Shown: positions 44,891 to 58,300, numbered from the stretch's first letter. The stretch is DNA of 64,000 bases from Sepiola atlantica (GCA_963556195.1 CAUVYP010000587.1:1240001-1304000), one strand, 5' to 3'. A program made the numbers and translations. Notes: generated by a model not told the origin, from the letters alone.

Positions 44891-45387
44891 TAAAACTAAG
44901 GATAAAGCCTCCAGAGCATTGCTGAAAATACCCCTTTCGGAGTCTCCTCGATCGGGACGGTTCGGAGGTAGGTAGTTTCCCGTCTTCGACGCCGTCGTCT
45001 TATTTGGGTAATGTCGTGCGTTTTTGTCTGTGTGTTCGTCAGCCGTTTACAAAAATGTTGTCGCCCATCGACTCCAACGCTGCCGCACAGGACTTGCTAA
45101 TTCGCTGACATACAATACATACACACAAACACACACACACGGGGCAAAAACCAATATGATAGATATATTTGTTTTTTAATAACACTGACGTTTATTAAAC
45201 ACATTAAAATTCAACGTATTTAGTTTATCAGCACAGATAAACCATAATACTTGTCTTTTGCCTTTTTAATTCAAGCCAACAAGGCATAAATAATCAGAAG
45301 CTTGAAAATTTCAACTCGTTAATGAAGTTGCAGACATCGGTGATTTTTTAAATTATATTTGGTGTTGCTTTTTTGTTTTCTTTTAAA
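44891..45387. other. Sequence downstream of the CRE/TATA cluster
   Basis: The first about 140 bases are less AT-rich than the surroundings, with CG dinucleotides (for example GACGCCGTCGTC), as a 5' leader might be. No start with a recognisable protein until 45388. Confidence 0.4.
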
Positions 45388-45654
45388 ATGTCGGACGATG
45401 ACATCAGGAAAAAGTCTAGTTCATTTGTGCTCATATCGATTTTCTCACGCGCCCCTATCGTATTAAACAACAAGGCCCCTATTTACTTGCCTCAAACGAA
45501 CACATACTACACTTTGATCGTAACCCCGAAGGCCGAGAAGAATTCGGATATTCGGCAGAGGTTCGAAATAGAGGCCTCACCGTTTTATTCATTTTTCTTT
45601 TTGGGGGGGTGGGTATTTTTTCATTTTGCTTTTAAAAATACAGATTTTTTTTAA
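45388..45654 (+). CDS. Small open frame MSDDDIRKK..., unrecognised (weak)
   Basis: Eighty-eight codons from ATG at 45388; a start five codons earlier (45373) exists but the context AAAATGTCG at 45388 is better. The first 60 residues have balanced composition (SSFVLISIFSRAPIVL, then PQTNTYYTLIVTPKAEKNSD); the last 25 are Phe-rich and look like noncoding T-rich DNA, so if real it probably continues by splicing near RFEIEAS. It lies about 500 bases after the CRE/TATA cluster on the same strand. No family recognised. Confidence 0.25.
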   Translation: MSDDDIRKKSSSFVLISIFSRAPIVLNNKAPIYLPQTNTYYTLIVTPKAEKNSDIRQRFEIEASPFYSFFFLGGWVFFHFAFKNTDFF

Positions 45655-45794
45655 ATTTCATTTTTCTAATTAGGACTTTTAAAAAGAATAAGTAAAGTAT
45701 TCGACCATAGTTTTATTTTCAGTAAATACTACAGCTAGATGTAAGGGGGCGGGACACTCTTTGCTGAGGGCATCAGGTACCATTTTTTTGTATG
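45655..45794. other. Short AT-rich spacer
   Basis: Nothing recognised. Confidence 0.4.
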
Positions 45795-45868
45795 ACTCGA
45801 GGCTCGAACCCCTGTCTCCCGGCGTATTAACGAACCATTAGGCCAACACGGTCGGTCATGGTATGAAA
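45795..45868 (-). other. tRNA-like sequence, minus strand (SINE head)
   Basis: The minus strand reads GTGTTGGCCTAATGG (box A region) and, about 35 bases on, GGGGTTCGAGCC (box B, perfect GGTTCGAGCC). The T stem pairs only partly and the acceptor stem does not close, so it is better explained as a tRNA-derived SINE or pseudogene than as a working tRNA. Confidence 0.55.
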
Positions 45869-45953
45869 GTAAACCCAAATAAATTGTTTTGGACTAATTT
45901 CAAATTTACCTTAAATTATTTTACAGTCCAAAACAATTTATTTGGGTTTACTT
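45867..45953. repeat. Perfect 29-bp inverted repeat, 29-base loop
   Basis: AAGTAAACCCAAATAAATTG continuing to GGACT (45867-45895) is exactly complementary to 45925-45953. The arm resembles an R1 segment (GTAAAGCCAAACAAATTG at about 40337), so a fold-back duplication of R1 sequence is likely. Confidence 0.92.
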
Positions 45954-46440
45954 ACACATTTGTGAGGTCTGAAAAACAATCAGAAATGAAGCAGACGGTT
46001 CATTGTTCGCCATTTTGACTGCGAAACGACTAAATCGCCAACTATATTTTATTAAATAAATAAATTTATTAAATGTTTTAATCTATTGGTCGTTACAACT
46101 TGTGGATTATCTCCGCTGTTTACTAAACTGCACAAAGGGGGTGGGGGAGTACATCGGCACACAAACAAGGAGACACAAAGCGCGGCGTGTTCACGCACAT
46201 GGAGTGTGTGAAAAAAGCGCGCGAAAAAGAGAGTCGGAAGCAACGCCCTCTCCGCGAAATGCAAACCACAGAAAGAACGGGAAGATATCAAGTCACATTT
46301 TCTCTCTGTTTTTTCTTTCCTTTCTTTGATTTGAAACAAGTTTTTTTCTTCCCTCTAATAAAACAAATGGCGGAATAGAGACCGCATCGTTTTGAGGGTT
46401 ATTTTTTACGGCAGCACTTTTACCCCCCCCCCCCGCGACC
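45954..46440. other. Left flank of the satellite
   Basis: No gene recognised. Overlapping short frames on both strands at 46052-46378 lack domains. A C-run at about 46422-46435 followed by GCGACCCCGGCGGGCG separates this flank from the first satellite monomer. Confidence 0.45.
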
Positions 46441-48359
46441 CCGGCGGGCGCCAGCATTTTGGCTCACGTGACACAATCGCCGTCATTTATGAACAGCATA
46501 GTCTTATGCATTTTTTTTTTGTTGATTATTTTTGTTACCTTACGAAATAGAATGAAAGTTGATGGTATTTCTGCAAACCGCAAAAAAAAACTCGCAATCT
46601 CGCTGCCGCCAGAATTTTGGCTCACGTGACACAATCGCCGTCATTTATGAACAGAATAGTCTTCGTTATGAACACTTAGCATATATCCCCTCCCCCAACG
46701 AAATAGAATGAAGGTTGATGGATTTTCCGCAAATCGCCAAAAAAAAACTCGCACTCTCGCAGCCGCCAGCATTTTGGCTCACGTGACACAATCGCCGTCA
46801 TTTATGAACAGAATAGTCTTCGTTATGAACACTTAGCATATATCCCCTCCTCCAATGCATTTTTTTGTTTATTATTTTGTTACCTTACGAAATAGAATGA
46901 AAGGTTATCGATTTGCCGCAAAATGCCAAAAAAAAACTCGCACTCTCGCTGCCGCCAGCATTTTGGCTCACGTGACACAATCGCCGTCATTTATGAAAAG
47001 AATAGTCTTCGTTATGAACACTTAGCATATATCATCTCCCCCAATGCATTTCTTTTGTTTATTATTTTGTTACCTTACGAAATAGAATGAACGTTGATTG
47101 ATTTTCCGCAAACCGCCAAAAAAAACTTGCACTCTCGCTGCCGCCAGCATTTTGGTTCACGTGACACAATCGCTGTCATTTATGAACAGAATAGTCTTCG
47201 TTATGAACACTTAGCATATATCCCCTCTTTTGTTTATTATTTTGTTACCTTACGAAATAGAATGAGGGTTGAGGGATTTTCCGCAAACCGCCAAAAAAAA
47301 CTTGCACTCTCTCTGCCGCCAGCATTTTGGCTCCCGTGACACAATCGCCGTCATTTATAAACAAAATAGTCTTCGTTATGAACACTTAGCATATATCCCA
47401 TCCCCCAATGCATTTTTTTGTTTATTATTTTGTTACCTTACGAAATAGAATAAAGGTTGATGGATTTTCCGCAAACCGCAAAAAAAAACTCGCACTCTCG
47501 CTGCCGCCAGCATTTTGGCTCACGTGACACAATCGCCGTCATTTATGAACAGAATAGTCTTCGTTATGAACACTTAGCATTTATCCCCTCCCCAATGCAA
47601 TTTTTTTGTTTATTATTTTGTTACCTTACGAAATAGAATGAAGGTTGATGGATTTTCCGCAAACCGCCAAAAAAAACTAAGCTCACGTGACACAATCGCC
47701 GTAATTTATGAACAGAATAGTCTTCGTTATGAGCACTTAGCATATATTCCCTCCCCCATGCATTTATTTTTGTTTATGTTTTTGTTACCTTACGAAATAG
47801 AATGAAGGTTGATGGATTTTCCGCAAACTGCCAAAATAAACTCGCACTCTCGCTGCCGCCAGCATTTGGGCTCACGTGACACAATCGCCGTCATTTATAG
47901 AACAGAATAGTCTTCGTTATGAACACTTAGCATATATCCCCTCCCCCTATGCATTTTTTTTTGTTCATTATTTTGTTACCTTACGAAAGGTTGATGCATT
48001 TTCCGCAAACCTGCAACAAAAACTCGCACTCTCGCTGTCGCCAGCATGTTGGCTGACGTGACACAATCGCCGTCATTTATGAACAGAATAGTCTTCGTTA
48101 TTAACACTTAGCATGTATCCACTCCCCCAATGCATTTTTTTTTTAAATATTTTGTTACCTTACGAAATAGAATGTAGGTTAATGCATTTTCCGCAAACCG
48201 CCAAAAAAAACTCGCACTCTCGCTTCCGCCAGCATTTTGGCTCACGTGACATAATCGCCGTAATTTATGAAAAGAATAGTCTTCGTTATGGACACTTAGC
48301 ATATATCCTCTCCCCCAATGCATTTTTTTTTTGTTTACCTTACGAATGAAGGTTGATGG

Positions 48360-48805
48360 ATTTTCCGCAAACCGCCAAAGAAAACTTGCACACTCGCTGT
48401 AGCTAGCATGTTGGCTCAAGTGACACAATCGCCGTCATTTATGAACAGAATAGTCTTCGTTATGAGAACTTAGAATACATCCCCTCCCCCAATGCATTTT
48501 TTTTGTTTAGTATTTTGTTATCTTACGAAATAGAATGAAGGTTGATGCATTTTTCGCAAACCGCCAAAAAAAACTCGCACTCTCGCTTCTGCCAGCATTT
48601 TGGCTCACGTGACACAATCGCCGTCATTTATGAACAAAATAGTCTTCGTTATAAGCACTTAGCATATATCCCCTCCCCCAATGCATTTTTTTTTGTTTAT
48701 TATTTTGTTTCCTTACGAAATAGAATGAAGGTTGATGGATTTTCCGCAAACCGCCAAAAAAACTCGCACTCTCGCTGCCGCCAGCATTTTTGCTCACGTG
48801 AAAAA
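48360..48805. repeat. Satellite block X, first copy
   Basis: A run of distinctive monomers: one with CTGTAGCTAGCATG and GAGAACTTAGAATACAT, one with TTTTTCGCAAACC, GCTTCTGCC and TTATAAGCACTT, and one with TTGTTTCCTTACG and AGCATTTTTGCTCACG. The same series recurs at 50390-51010. Confidence 0.85.
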
Positions 48806-50389
48806 ATCGCCGTCATTTATGAACAGAATAGTCTTCGCTATGAACACTTAGCATGTATCCCCTCCCCAATGCATTTTTTTTGTTTATTATTTTGTTACCT
48901 TACGAAATAGAATGAAGGTTGATGGATTTTCCGCAAACCACCAAAAAAAACTAAGCTCACGTGACACAATCGCCGTAATTTATGAACAGAATAGTCTTCG
49001 TTATGAGCACTTAGCATATATTCCCTCCCCCATGCATTTATTTTTGTTTATGTTTTTTTTCCGCAAACCGCCCAAAAAAACTCGCACTCTCGCTGTCGCC
49101 AGCATGTTGGCTCAAGTGACACAATCGCCGTCATTTACGAACAGAATAGTCTTCGTTATGAACACTTTGCATGTATCGCTCTCTAAATGCATTTTTTTTG
49201 TTTAATATTTTGTTACCTTACGAAATAGAATGAAGGTTGATGCATTTTCCGCAAACCGCCAAAAAAAACTTGCACCCTCGTGGCCGCCAGCATTTTGGCT
49301 CACGTGCCACAATCGCCGTCATTTATGAACAGAATAGTCTTCGTTATAAACACTTAGCATATATCTCCTCCCCCAATGTATTTTCGTTTATTTTTTTGTT
49401 ACCTTACAAAATAGAATGAAGGTTGATGCATTTTCCGCAAACCGCCAAAAAAAACTCGCACTCTCGCTTCCGCCAGCATTTTGGCTCACGTGACACAATC
49501 ACCGTCATTTATGAACAGAATAGTCTTCGTTATTAGCACTTAGCATATATCTCCTCCCCCAATGCATTTTTTTTGTTTATTATTTTTTTTATTTTACGAA
49601 ATAGAATGAAGGTTGAGGGATTTTTGCAAACCGCCAAAAAAAACTCGCACTCTCGCTGCCGCCAGCATGTTGGCTCAAGTGACACAATCGCCGTCATTTA
49701 TGAACAGGATAGTCTTCGTTATGAGCAGTTAGCATATATCCCCTCCCCCAATGCATTTTTTTTTTGTTTATTCTTTTGTTACCTTACGAAATAAAATGAA
49801 GGTTGATGCATTTTCCGCAAACCGCCCAAAAAAACTCGCACTCTCGCTGCCGCCAGCATGTTGGCTCAAGTGACACAATCGCCGTCATTTATGAACAGGA
49901 TAGTCTTCGTTATAAGCAGTTAGCATATATCCCCTCCCCCAATGCATTTTTTTTTGTTTATTCTTTTGTTACCTTACGAAATAAAATAAAGGTTGATGCA
50001 TTTTCCGCAAACCGCCCAAAAAAACTCGCACTCTCGCTGCCGCCAGCATGTTGGCTCAAGTGACACAATCGCCGTCATTTATGAACAGAATAGTCTTCGT
50101 TATGAACACTTAGCATGTATACCCTCCCCCAATGCATTTTTTTTGTTTAATATTTTGTTACCTTACGAAATAGAATGAAGGTTGATGCATTTTCCGCAAA
50201 CCGCCTAAAAAAACTCGCACCATCGCAGCAGGCAGCATTTTGGCTCACGTGACACAATCGCCGTCATTTATGAACAGAATTGCCTTCGTTATGAACACTT
50301 AGCATATATCCCCTCCTACATTCATTTATTTTTTTGTTTATTGTTTTGTTACCTTACGAAATAGAATGAAGGTTGGTGGATTTTCCGCA

Positions 50390-51010
50390 AACCGCCATAA
50401 AAAAACTCGCACTCTCGCTGTAGCTAGCATGTTGGCTCAAGTGACACAATCGCCGTCATTTATGAACAGAATAGTCTTCGTTATGAGAACTTAGCATACA
50501 TCCCCTCCCCCAATGCATTTTTTTGTTTAGTATTTTGTTATCTTACGAAATAGAATGAAGGTTGATGCATTTTCCGCAAACCGCCAAAAAAACTCGCACT
50601 CTCGCTGCCGCCAGCATGTTGGCTCAAGTGACACAATCGCCGTCATTTATGAATAGAATAGTCTTCGTTATGAACACTTTGCATGTATCCCTCCCTCAAT
50701 GCATTTTATTTGTTTAATATTTTGTTACCTTACGAAATAGAATGAAGGTTGATGCATTTTTCGCAAACCGCCAAAAAAAACTCGCACTCTCGCTTCTGCC
50801 AGCATTTTGGCTCACGTCACACAATCGCCGTCATTTATGAACAAAATAGTCTTCGTTATAAGCACTTAGCATATATTCCCCACCCCCCAATGCATTTGTT
50901 TTTGTTTATTATTTTGTTTCCTTACGAAATAGAATGAAGGTTGATGGATTTTCCGCAAACCGCCAAAAAAACTCGCACTCTCGCTGCCGCCAGCATTTTT
51001 GCTCACGTGA
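50390..51010. repeat. Satellite block X, second copy with one extra monomer
   Basis: The variants of 48360-48805 recur in the same order, but one additional monomer (about 50570-50748) sits after the first. Offset is about 2.02 kb before and 2.21 kb after the extra unit. Confidence 0.85.
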
Positions 51011-53949
51011 CACAATCGCCGTCATTTATGAACAGAATAGTCTTCGTTATGTAAACGTAGCATATATCCCCTCCCCCATGCATTTTTTTTAATGTATTAT
51101 TTTGTTACCTTAAGGTTGATGGATTTTCCGCAAACCGCCAAAAAAAACTCGCACTCTCGCAGCCGCCAGCATTTTAACTCATGTGAACAAAATCGCCGTC
51201 ATTTATGAACAGAATAGTCTTTGTTATGAACACTGAGCATATATCCCCTCCCCCATGCATTTTTTTTTGTTTATTATTTTGTTACCTTACGAAATAGAAT
51301 GAAAGTTGATGCATTGTCCTCAAACCGCCAAAAAAAACTCGCACTATCGCTTCCGCCAGCATTTTTGCTCACGTGACACAATCGCCGTCATTTATAAACA
51401 GAATAGTCTTCGTTATGAATACTTAGCATATATCTCTTCCCCCAATGCATTTTATTTGTTTATTATTTTGTTACCTTACGAAATAGTATGAAGTTTCCGC
51501 AAACCGCGAAAAAAAACTCGCACTCTCGCTGCCGCCTGCATTTTGGCTCACGTGACACAATCGCCGTCATTTATGAACAGAATAGTCTTCGTTATGAACA
51601 CTTAGACTATATCCCCTCCCCCAATGCATTTTTTTTTTGTTTATTATTTTGTTACCTTACGAATGAATGTTGATGGATTTTCCGCAAACCGCCAAAAAAA
51701 ACTAGCACTCTCGCGTCCGCCAGCATTTAAGCTCACGTGACACAATCGCCGTCATTTATGAAAAGAATAGTCTTCGTTATTATGAACACTTAGCCTATAT
51801 TCCCTCCCCCATGCATTAATTTTTGTTTATTATTTTGTTACCTTACGAAATAGAATGAAGGTTGATGGATTTTCCGCAAACTGCCCAAAAAAACTCGCAC
51901 TCTCGCTGTCGCCAGCATGTTGGCTCAAGTGACACAATCGCCGTCATTTATGAACAGAATAGTCTTCGTTATTAGCACTTACCATATATCTCCTCCCCCA
52001 ATGCATTTTTTTTTTGTTTATTATTTTGTTACCTTACAAAATAGAATGAAAGTTGATGGATTTCCCGCAAACCACCAAAAAAAACTCGCACTCTCGCAGC
52101 TGCCAGCATTTGCGCTCACGTGACACAATCGCCGTCATTTATGAACAGAATAGTCTTCGTTATGAACACTTAGCATACATTCCCTCCCCCAATGCATTTT
52201 TTTTTGTTTATTATTTTGTTACCTTACGAAATAGAATGAAGGTTGATGCATTTTCCGCAAACCGGCGAAAAAAAACTCGCAATCTCGCAGCCGCCAGCAT
52301 TTTTTGGCTCACGTGACACAATCGCCGTCATTTATGAACAGAATAGTCTTCGTTATGAACACTTAGCATATATCCCCTCCCCCATGCATCTTTTTTAATG
52401 TATTATTTTGTTACCTTACGAAAAAGAATGAAGGTGGATGGATTTTCCGCAATCCGCCAAAAAAAACTCGCACTCTCGCAGCCGCTAGCATTTTAACTCA
52501 TGTGAACAAAATCGCCGTCATTTATGAACAGAATAGTCTTCGTTATGAACACTAAGCATATAATCTCCCCCATGCATTTTTTTTGTTTATTATTTTGTTA
52601 CCTTACGAAATAGAATGAAAGTTGATCCGCAAACCGCCAAAAAAAACTCGCACTCTCGCAGCTACCAGCATTTGCGCTCACGTGACACAATCGCCTTACT
52701 TTATGAACAGAATAGTCTTCGTTATGAACACTTAGCATACATCCTCTCCCCTAATGCATTTTTTTATGTATTATTTTGTTACCTTACGAAAAAGAATGAA
52801 GGATGAGTGATTTTCCGCAAACCGCCCAAAAAAACTTGCACCCTCGCTGCCGCCAGCATTTTGACTCACGTGACACAATCGCCGTCATTTATTAACAGAA
52901 TAGTCTTCGTTATTAGCACTTAGCATATATCCCCTCCCCCAATGCATTTTTTGTTTTGTTTATTATTTTGTTTCCTTACGAAATAGAATGAAGGTTGATG
53001 GATTTTCCGCAAACCACCAAAATAAACTCGCACTCTCGCTGCCGCCAGCATTTGGGCTCACGTGACACAATCGCCGTCATTTATGAACAGAATAGTCTTC
53101 GTTATGAACACTTAGCATATATCCCCTCCCCCAATGCATTTTTTTGTTCATTTTTTTGCTACCTTACGAAATAGAACGACGGTTGATGCATTTTCCGCAA
53201 ACCGGCAAAAAAAACTCGCACTCTCGCTGATGCCAGCATGTTGGCTGACGTGACACAATCGCCGTCCTTTATGAACAGAATAGTCTTCGTTATTAACACT
53301 TAGCATGTATCCCCTCCTCCAATGCATTTTTTTTTGTTTATTATTTTGTAACCTTACAAAATAGAATGAAGGTTGATGCATTGTCCTCAAACCGCCAAAA
53401 AAAACACGCACTCTCGCTGCCGTCAGCATGTTGGCTCAAGTGACACAATCGCCGTCATTTATGAATAGAATAGTCTTCGTTATGAACACTTTGCATGTAT
53501 CCCTCCCCCAATGCATTTTTTTTGTTTATTATTTTGTTACCTTACGAAATAGAATGAAGGTTGATGGATTTTCCGCAAACCACCAAAATAAACTTGCACT
53601 CTCGCTGCCGCCAGCATTTGGGCTCACGTGACACAATCGCCGTAATTTATGAACAGAATAGTCTTCGTTATGAACACTTAGCATATATCCCCTCCCCCAA
53701 TGCATTTTTTTTTGTTCATTATTTTGTTACCTTACGAAAGGTTGATGGATTTTCCGCAAACCGCCAAAAAAAACTCGCACTCTCGCTTCCGCCAGCATTT
53801 AAGCTCACGTTACACAATCGCCGTCATTTATGAACAGAATAGCCTTCGTTATGAACACTTAGCATATATCCCCTCCCGTAATTTATTTTTTTTGTTTAAT
53901 ATTTTGTTACCTTACGAAATAGAATGAAGGTTGATGGATTTTCCGCCAA

Positions 53950-54235
53950 CCGCCAAAAAAAACTCGAACTTTCGCTGCGGCCAGCATTTTGGCTCACGTG
54001 ACACAATCGCCGTCATTTATGAACAGAATAGTCTTCGTTAGTAGCACTTAGCATATATCCCCTCCCCCAATGCATTTTTTTTTGTTTATTATTTTGTTAC
54101 GTTACGAAATAGAATGAAAGTTGATGGATTTTCCGCAAACCGCCAAAAAAAACGTGCACTCTCGCTGCTGCCAGCATGTTGGCTCAAGTGACAGAATCGC
54201 CGTCATTTATCCGTTATGAACACTTAGCATGTATC
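53950..54235. repeat. Satellite block Y, first copy
   Basis: Monomer with CTCGAACTTTCGCTG and CTTCGTTAGTAGCACTT, followed directly by a monomer with AACGTGCACTC, CAAGTGACAGAATCG and a 17-base deletion (ATTTATCCGTTATGAAC). Confidence 0.85.
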
Positions 54236-54879
54236 CTCTCCCCCAATGCATTTTTTTGTTTAATATTTTGTTACCTTACGAAATAGAATGAAGGTTGATG
54301 CATTTTCCGCAAACCGCCAAAAAAAACTCGCACTCTCGCTTCCGCCAGCATTTGGGCTCACGTGACACCATCGCCGTCATTTATGAACAGAATAGTCTTC
54401 GTTATTAGCAGTTAGCATATATCCCCTCCCCCAATGCATTTTCTTTTGTTTTTTATTTTGTTACCTTACGAGAAATAGAATGAAGGTTGATGGATTTTCC
54501 GCAAACCGCCAAAAAAAACTCGCACTCTCGCTGCCGCCAGCATTTTCGCTCACGTGACACAATCGCCGTAATTTACGAACAGAATAGTCTTCGTTATGAA
54601 CACTTAGCATGTATCCTCTCCCCCAATGTATTTTTTTTGTTTTATATTTTGTTACCTTACGAAATAGAATGAAGGTTGATGGATTTTCCGCAAACCGCCA
54701 AAAAAACTTGCACTCTCAAATCCGCCAGTATTTTGGCTCACGTGACACAATCGCCGTCATTTATGAACAGAATAGTCTTCGTTATGAACACTTAGCATAT
54801 ATCCCCTCCCCCATGCATTTTTTTAATGTATTATTTTGTTACCTTACGAAAAAGAATGAAGGTTGATGGATTTTCCGCA

Positions 54880-55365
54880 AACCGCCAAAAAAAACTCGAA
54901 CTTTCGCTGCCGCCAGCATTTTTGCTCACGTGACACAATCGCCGTCATTTATGAACAGAATAGGCTTCGTTAGTAGCACTTAGCATATATCCCCTCCCCC
55001 AATGCATTTTTTTTTGTTTATTATTTTGTTACGTTACGAAATAGAATGGAAGTTGATGGATTTTCCGCAAACCGCCAAAAAAAACTCGCACTCTTGCTGC
55101 CGCCAGCATTTTGGCTCACGTGACACAATCGCCGTCATTTATGAACAGAATAGTCTTCGTTATGAGCACTTAGCATACATCCTCTCTCCCAATGCATTTT
55201 TTTTTGTTTATTATTTTGTTACCTTACCAAATAGAATGAAGGTTGATGGATTTTCCGCAAACCGCCAAAAAAAACGTGCACTCTCGCTGCTGCCAGCATG
55301 TTGGCTCAAGTGACAGAATCGCCGTCATTTATCCGTTATGAACACTTAGCATGTATCCCCTCCCC
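54880..55365. repeat. Satellite block Y, second copy with one extra monomer
   Basis: Carries the same private variants and the same 17-base deletion (at about 55328-55340), but one ordinary monomer separates the two marked monomers. Offsets are 932 and 1122 bases, five and six units. Confidence 0.85.
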
Positions 55366-58300
55366 CATGCATTTTTTTAATGTATTATTTTGTTACCTTA
55401 CGAAATAGAATGAAAGTTCATGGATTTTCCGCAAACCGCCAAAAGAAACTCGCACTCTCGCTGCTGCCAGCATTTTGGCTCACGTGACACAATCGCCGTA
55501 ATTAATGAACAGGATAGTCTTCGTTATTAGCAGTTAGCATATATCCCCTCCCCCAATGCATTTTTTTTTGTTTATTATTTTGTTACCTTACGAATGAATG
55601 TTGATGGATTTTCCGCAAACCGCCAAAAAAAACTAGCACTCTCGCGTCCGCCAGCATTTAAGCTCACGTGACACAATCGCCGTCATTTATGAAAAAAATA
55701 GTCTTCGTTATTATGAACACTTAGCATATATTCCCTCCCCCATGCATTAATTTTTGTTTATTATTTTGTTACCTTACGAAATAGAATGAAGGTTGATGGA
55801 TTTTCCGCAAACCGCCAAAAAAAACTCGCACTCTCGCTGCCGCCAGCATTTTGGCTCACGTGACACAATCGCCGTCATTTATGAACAGAATAGTCTTCGT
55901 TATGAACACTTAGCATGTATACCCTCCCCCAATGCATTTTTTTTGTTTAATATTTTGTTACCTTACGAAATAGAATGAAGGTTGATGCATTTTCCGCAAA
56001 CCGCCTAAAAAAACTCGCACCCTCGCAGCAGGCAGCATTTTGACTCACGTGACACAATCGCCGTCATTTATGAACAGAATAGTCATCGTTATGAACACTT
56101 AGCATATATCCCCTCCCCCAATGCATTTTTTTTTGTTTATTATTTTTTTATCTTACAACATAGAATGAAGGTTGATGGATTTTCCGCAAACCCCCATAAA
56201 CAACTCGCACTCTCGCTGTCGCCAGCATTTTGGCTAACGTGACACAATCGCCGTAATTTATGAACAGAATAGTCTTCGTTATGAACACTTAGCATATATC
56301 CCCTCCTCCATGCATTTTTTTATGTATTATTTTGTTACCTTACGAAATAGAATGAATGTTGATGGATTTTTCGCAAACCCCCATAAAAACCTCGCACTCT
56401 CGCTGCCGCCAGCATTTTGGCTCACGTGACACAATCGCCGTCATTTATGAACAGAATAGTCTTCGTTATGAACACTTAGCATATATCCCCTCCCCCAATG
56501 GATTTTTTTTGTTTTTTATTTTGTTAGCTTACGAAATAGAATGAAGGTTGATGGATTTTCTGCAAACCGCCAAAAAAAACTCGCTCTCTCGCGGCCGCCA
56601 GCATTTTGGCTCACGTGACACAATCGCCGTCATTTATGAACAGAATAGTCTTCGTTATGAACACTTAGCATATATCCCCTCCCCCATGCATTTTTTTAAT
56701 GTATAATTTCGTTACCTTTCGAAATAGAATGAAGGTTGATGCATTTTCCGCAAACTGCCAAAAAAAACTCGCACTCTCGCTTCCGCCAGCATTTTGGCTC
56801 ACGTGACACAATCGCCGTCATTTATGAACAGAATAGTCTTCGTTATTAGCAGTTAGCATATATCCCATCCCCCAATGCAATTTTTTTCTTTTTATTATTT
56901 TGTTAGCTTACGAAATAGAATGAAGGTTTATGGATTTTCCGCAAACCGCCAAAACAAACTCGCACTCGTTATGAACACTTAGCATATATCCCCTCCCTCA
57001 ATGCATTTTTTTTGTTTAATATTTTGTTACCTTACGAAATAGAATGAAGGTTGATGCATTTTCCGCAAACCCCCATAAAAAATTCGCACTCTCGCTGCCG
57101 TCAGCATTTTGGCTGACGTGACACAATCGCCGTCATTTATGAACAGAATAGTCTTCGTTATGAACACTTAGAATATATCCCCTCCCCCATGCATTTTTTT
57201 TTGTTTATTATTTTGTTACCTTACGAAAGAGAATGAAAGTTGATGGATTTTCCGCAAACCGCCAAAAAAAACTTGCACTCTCGCTGCCGCCAGCAGCTCA
57301 CGTGACACAATCGCCGTCATTTATGAACAGAATAGTCTTCGTTATGAACACTTAGCATATATCCCCTCCCCAATGCATTTTTTTTGTTTATTATTTTTTT
57401 ACCTTACAAAATAGAATGAAGGTTGATGGATTTTCCGCAAACCCCCATAAACAACTCGCACTCTCGCTGTCGCCAGCATTTTGGCTCACGTGACACAATC
57501 GCCGTCATTTATGAACAGAATAGTCTTCGTTATGAACACGTAGCATATATCCCCTCCCCCGATGCATTTTTTTTTGTTTATTATTTTGTTACCTTACGAA
57601 TGAAGGTTGATGTATTTTCCGCAAACCGCCAAAAAAAACTGGCACTCTAGCGTTTGCCAGCATTTTGGCTCACGTGACACAATCGCCGTCATTTATGAAC
57701 TTAGTCTTCGTTATGAACACTTAGCATATATCCCTTCATCCAGTGCATTATTTTTGTTTAATATTTTGTAACCTTACGAAATAGAATGAAGGTTGATGGA
57801 TTTTCCGCAAACCTCCATAAAAAATTCGCACTGTCATTTATGAACAGAATAGTCTTCGTTATGAACACTTAGCATATATCCCTTCATCCAGTGCATTATT
57901 TTTGTTTATTATTTTGTTACCTTACGAAATAGAATGAAGGTTGATGGATTTTCCACAAACCGCCATAAAAAACTCGCACTCTCGCTGCCGCCAGCATTTT
58001 GGCTCACGTGATACAATCGCCGTCATTTATGAACTGAGTCTTCGTTATGAACATGTAGCATATATCCCCTCCCATAATGCATTTTTTTTGTTTATTATTT
58101 TGTTACCTTACGAAATAGAATGAAGGTTGATGGATTTTCCGCAAACCGCCATAAAAAATTCGCACTCTCGCTGCCGCCAGCATTTTGGCTCACGTGATAC
58201 AATCTCCGACATTTATGAACAGAATAGTCTTCGTTATGAACACTTAGCAATATATACCGTCCCCCAATGCAGTTTTTTTGTTTATTATTTTGTTACCTTA

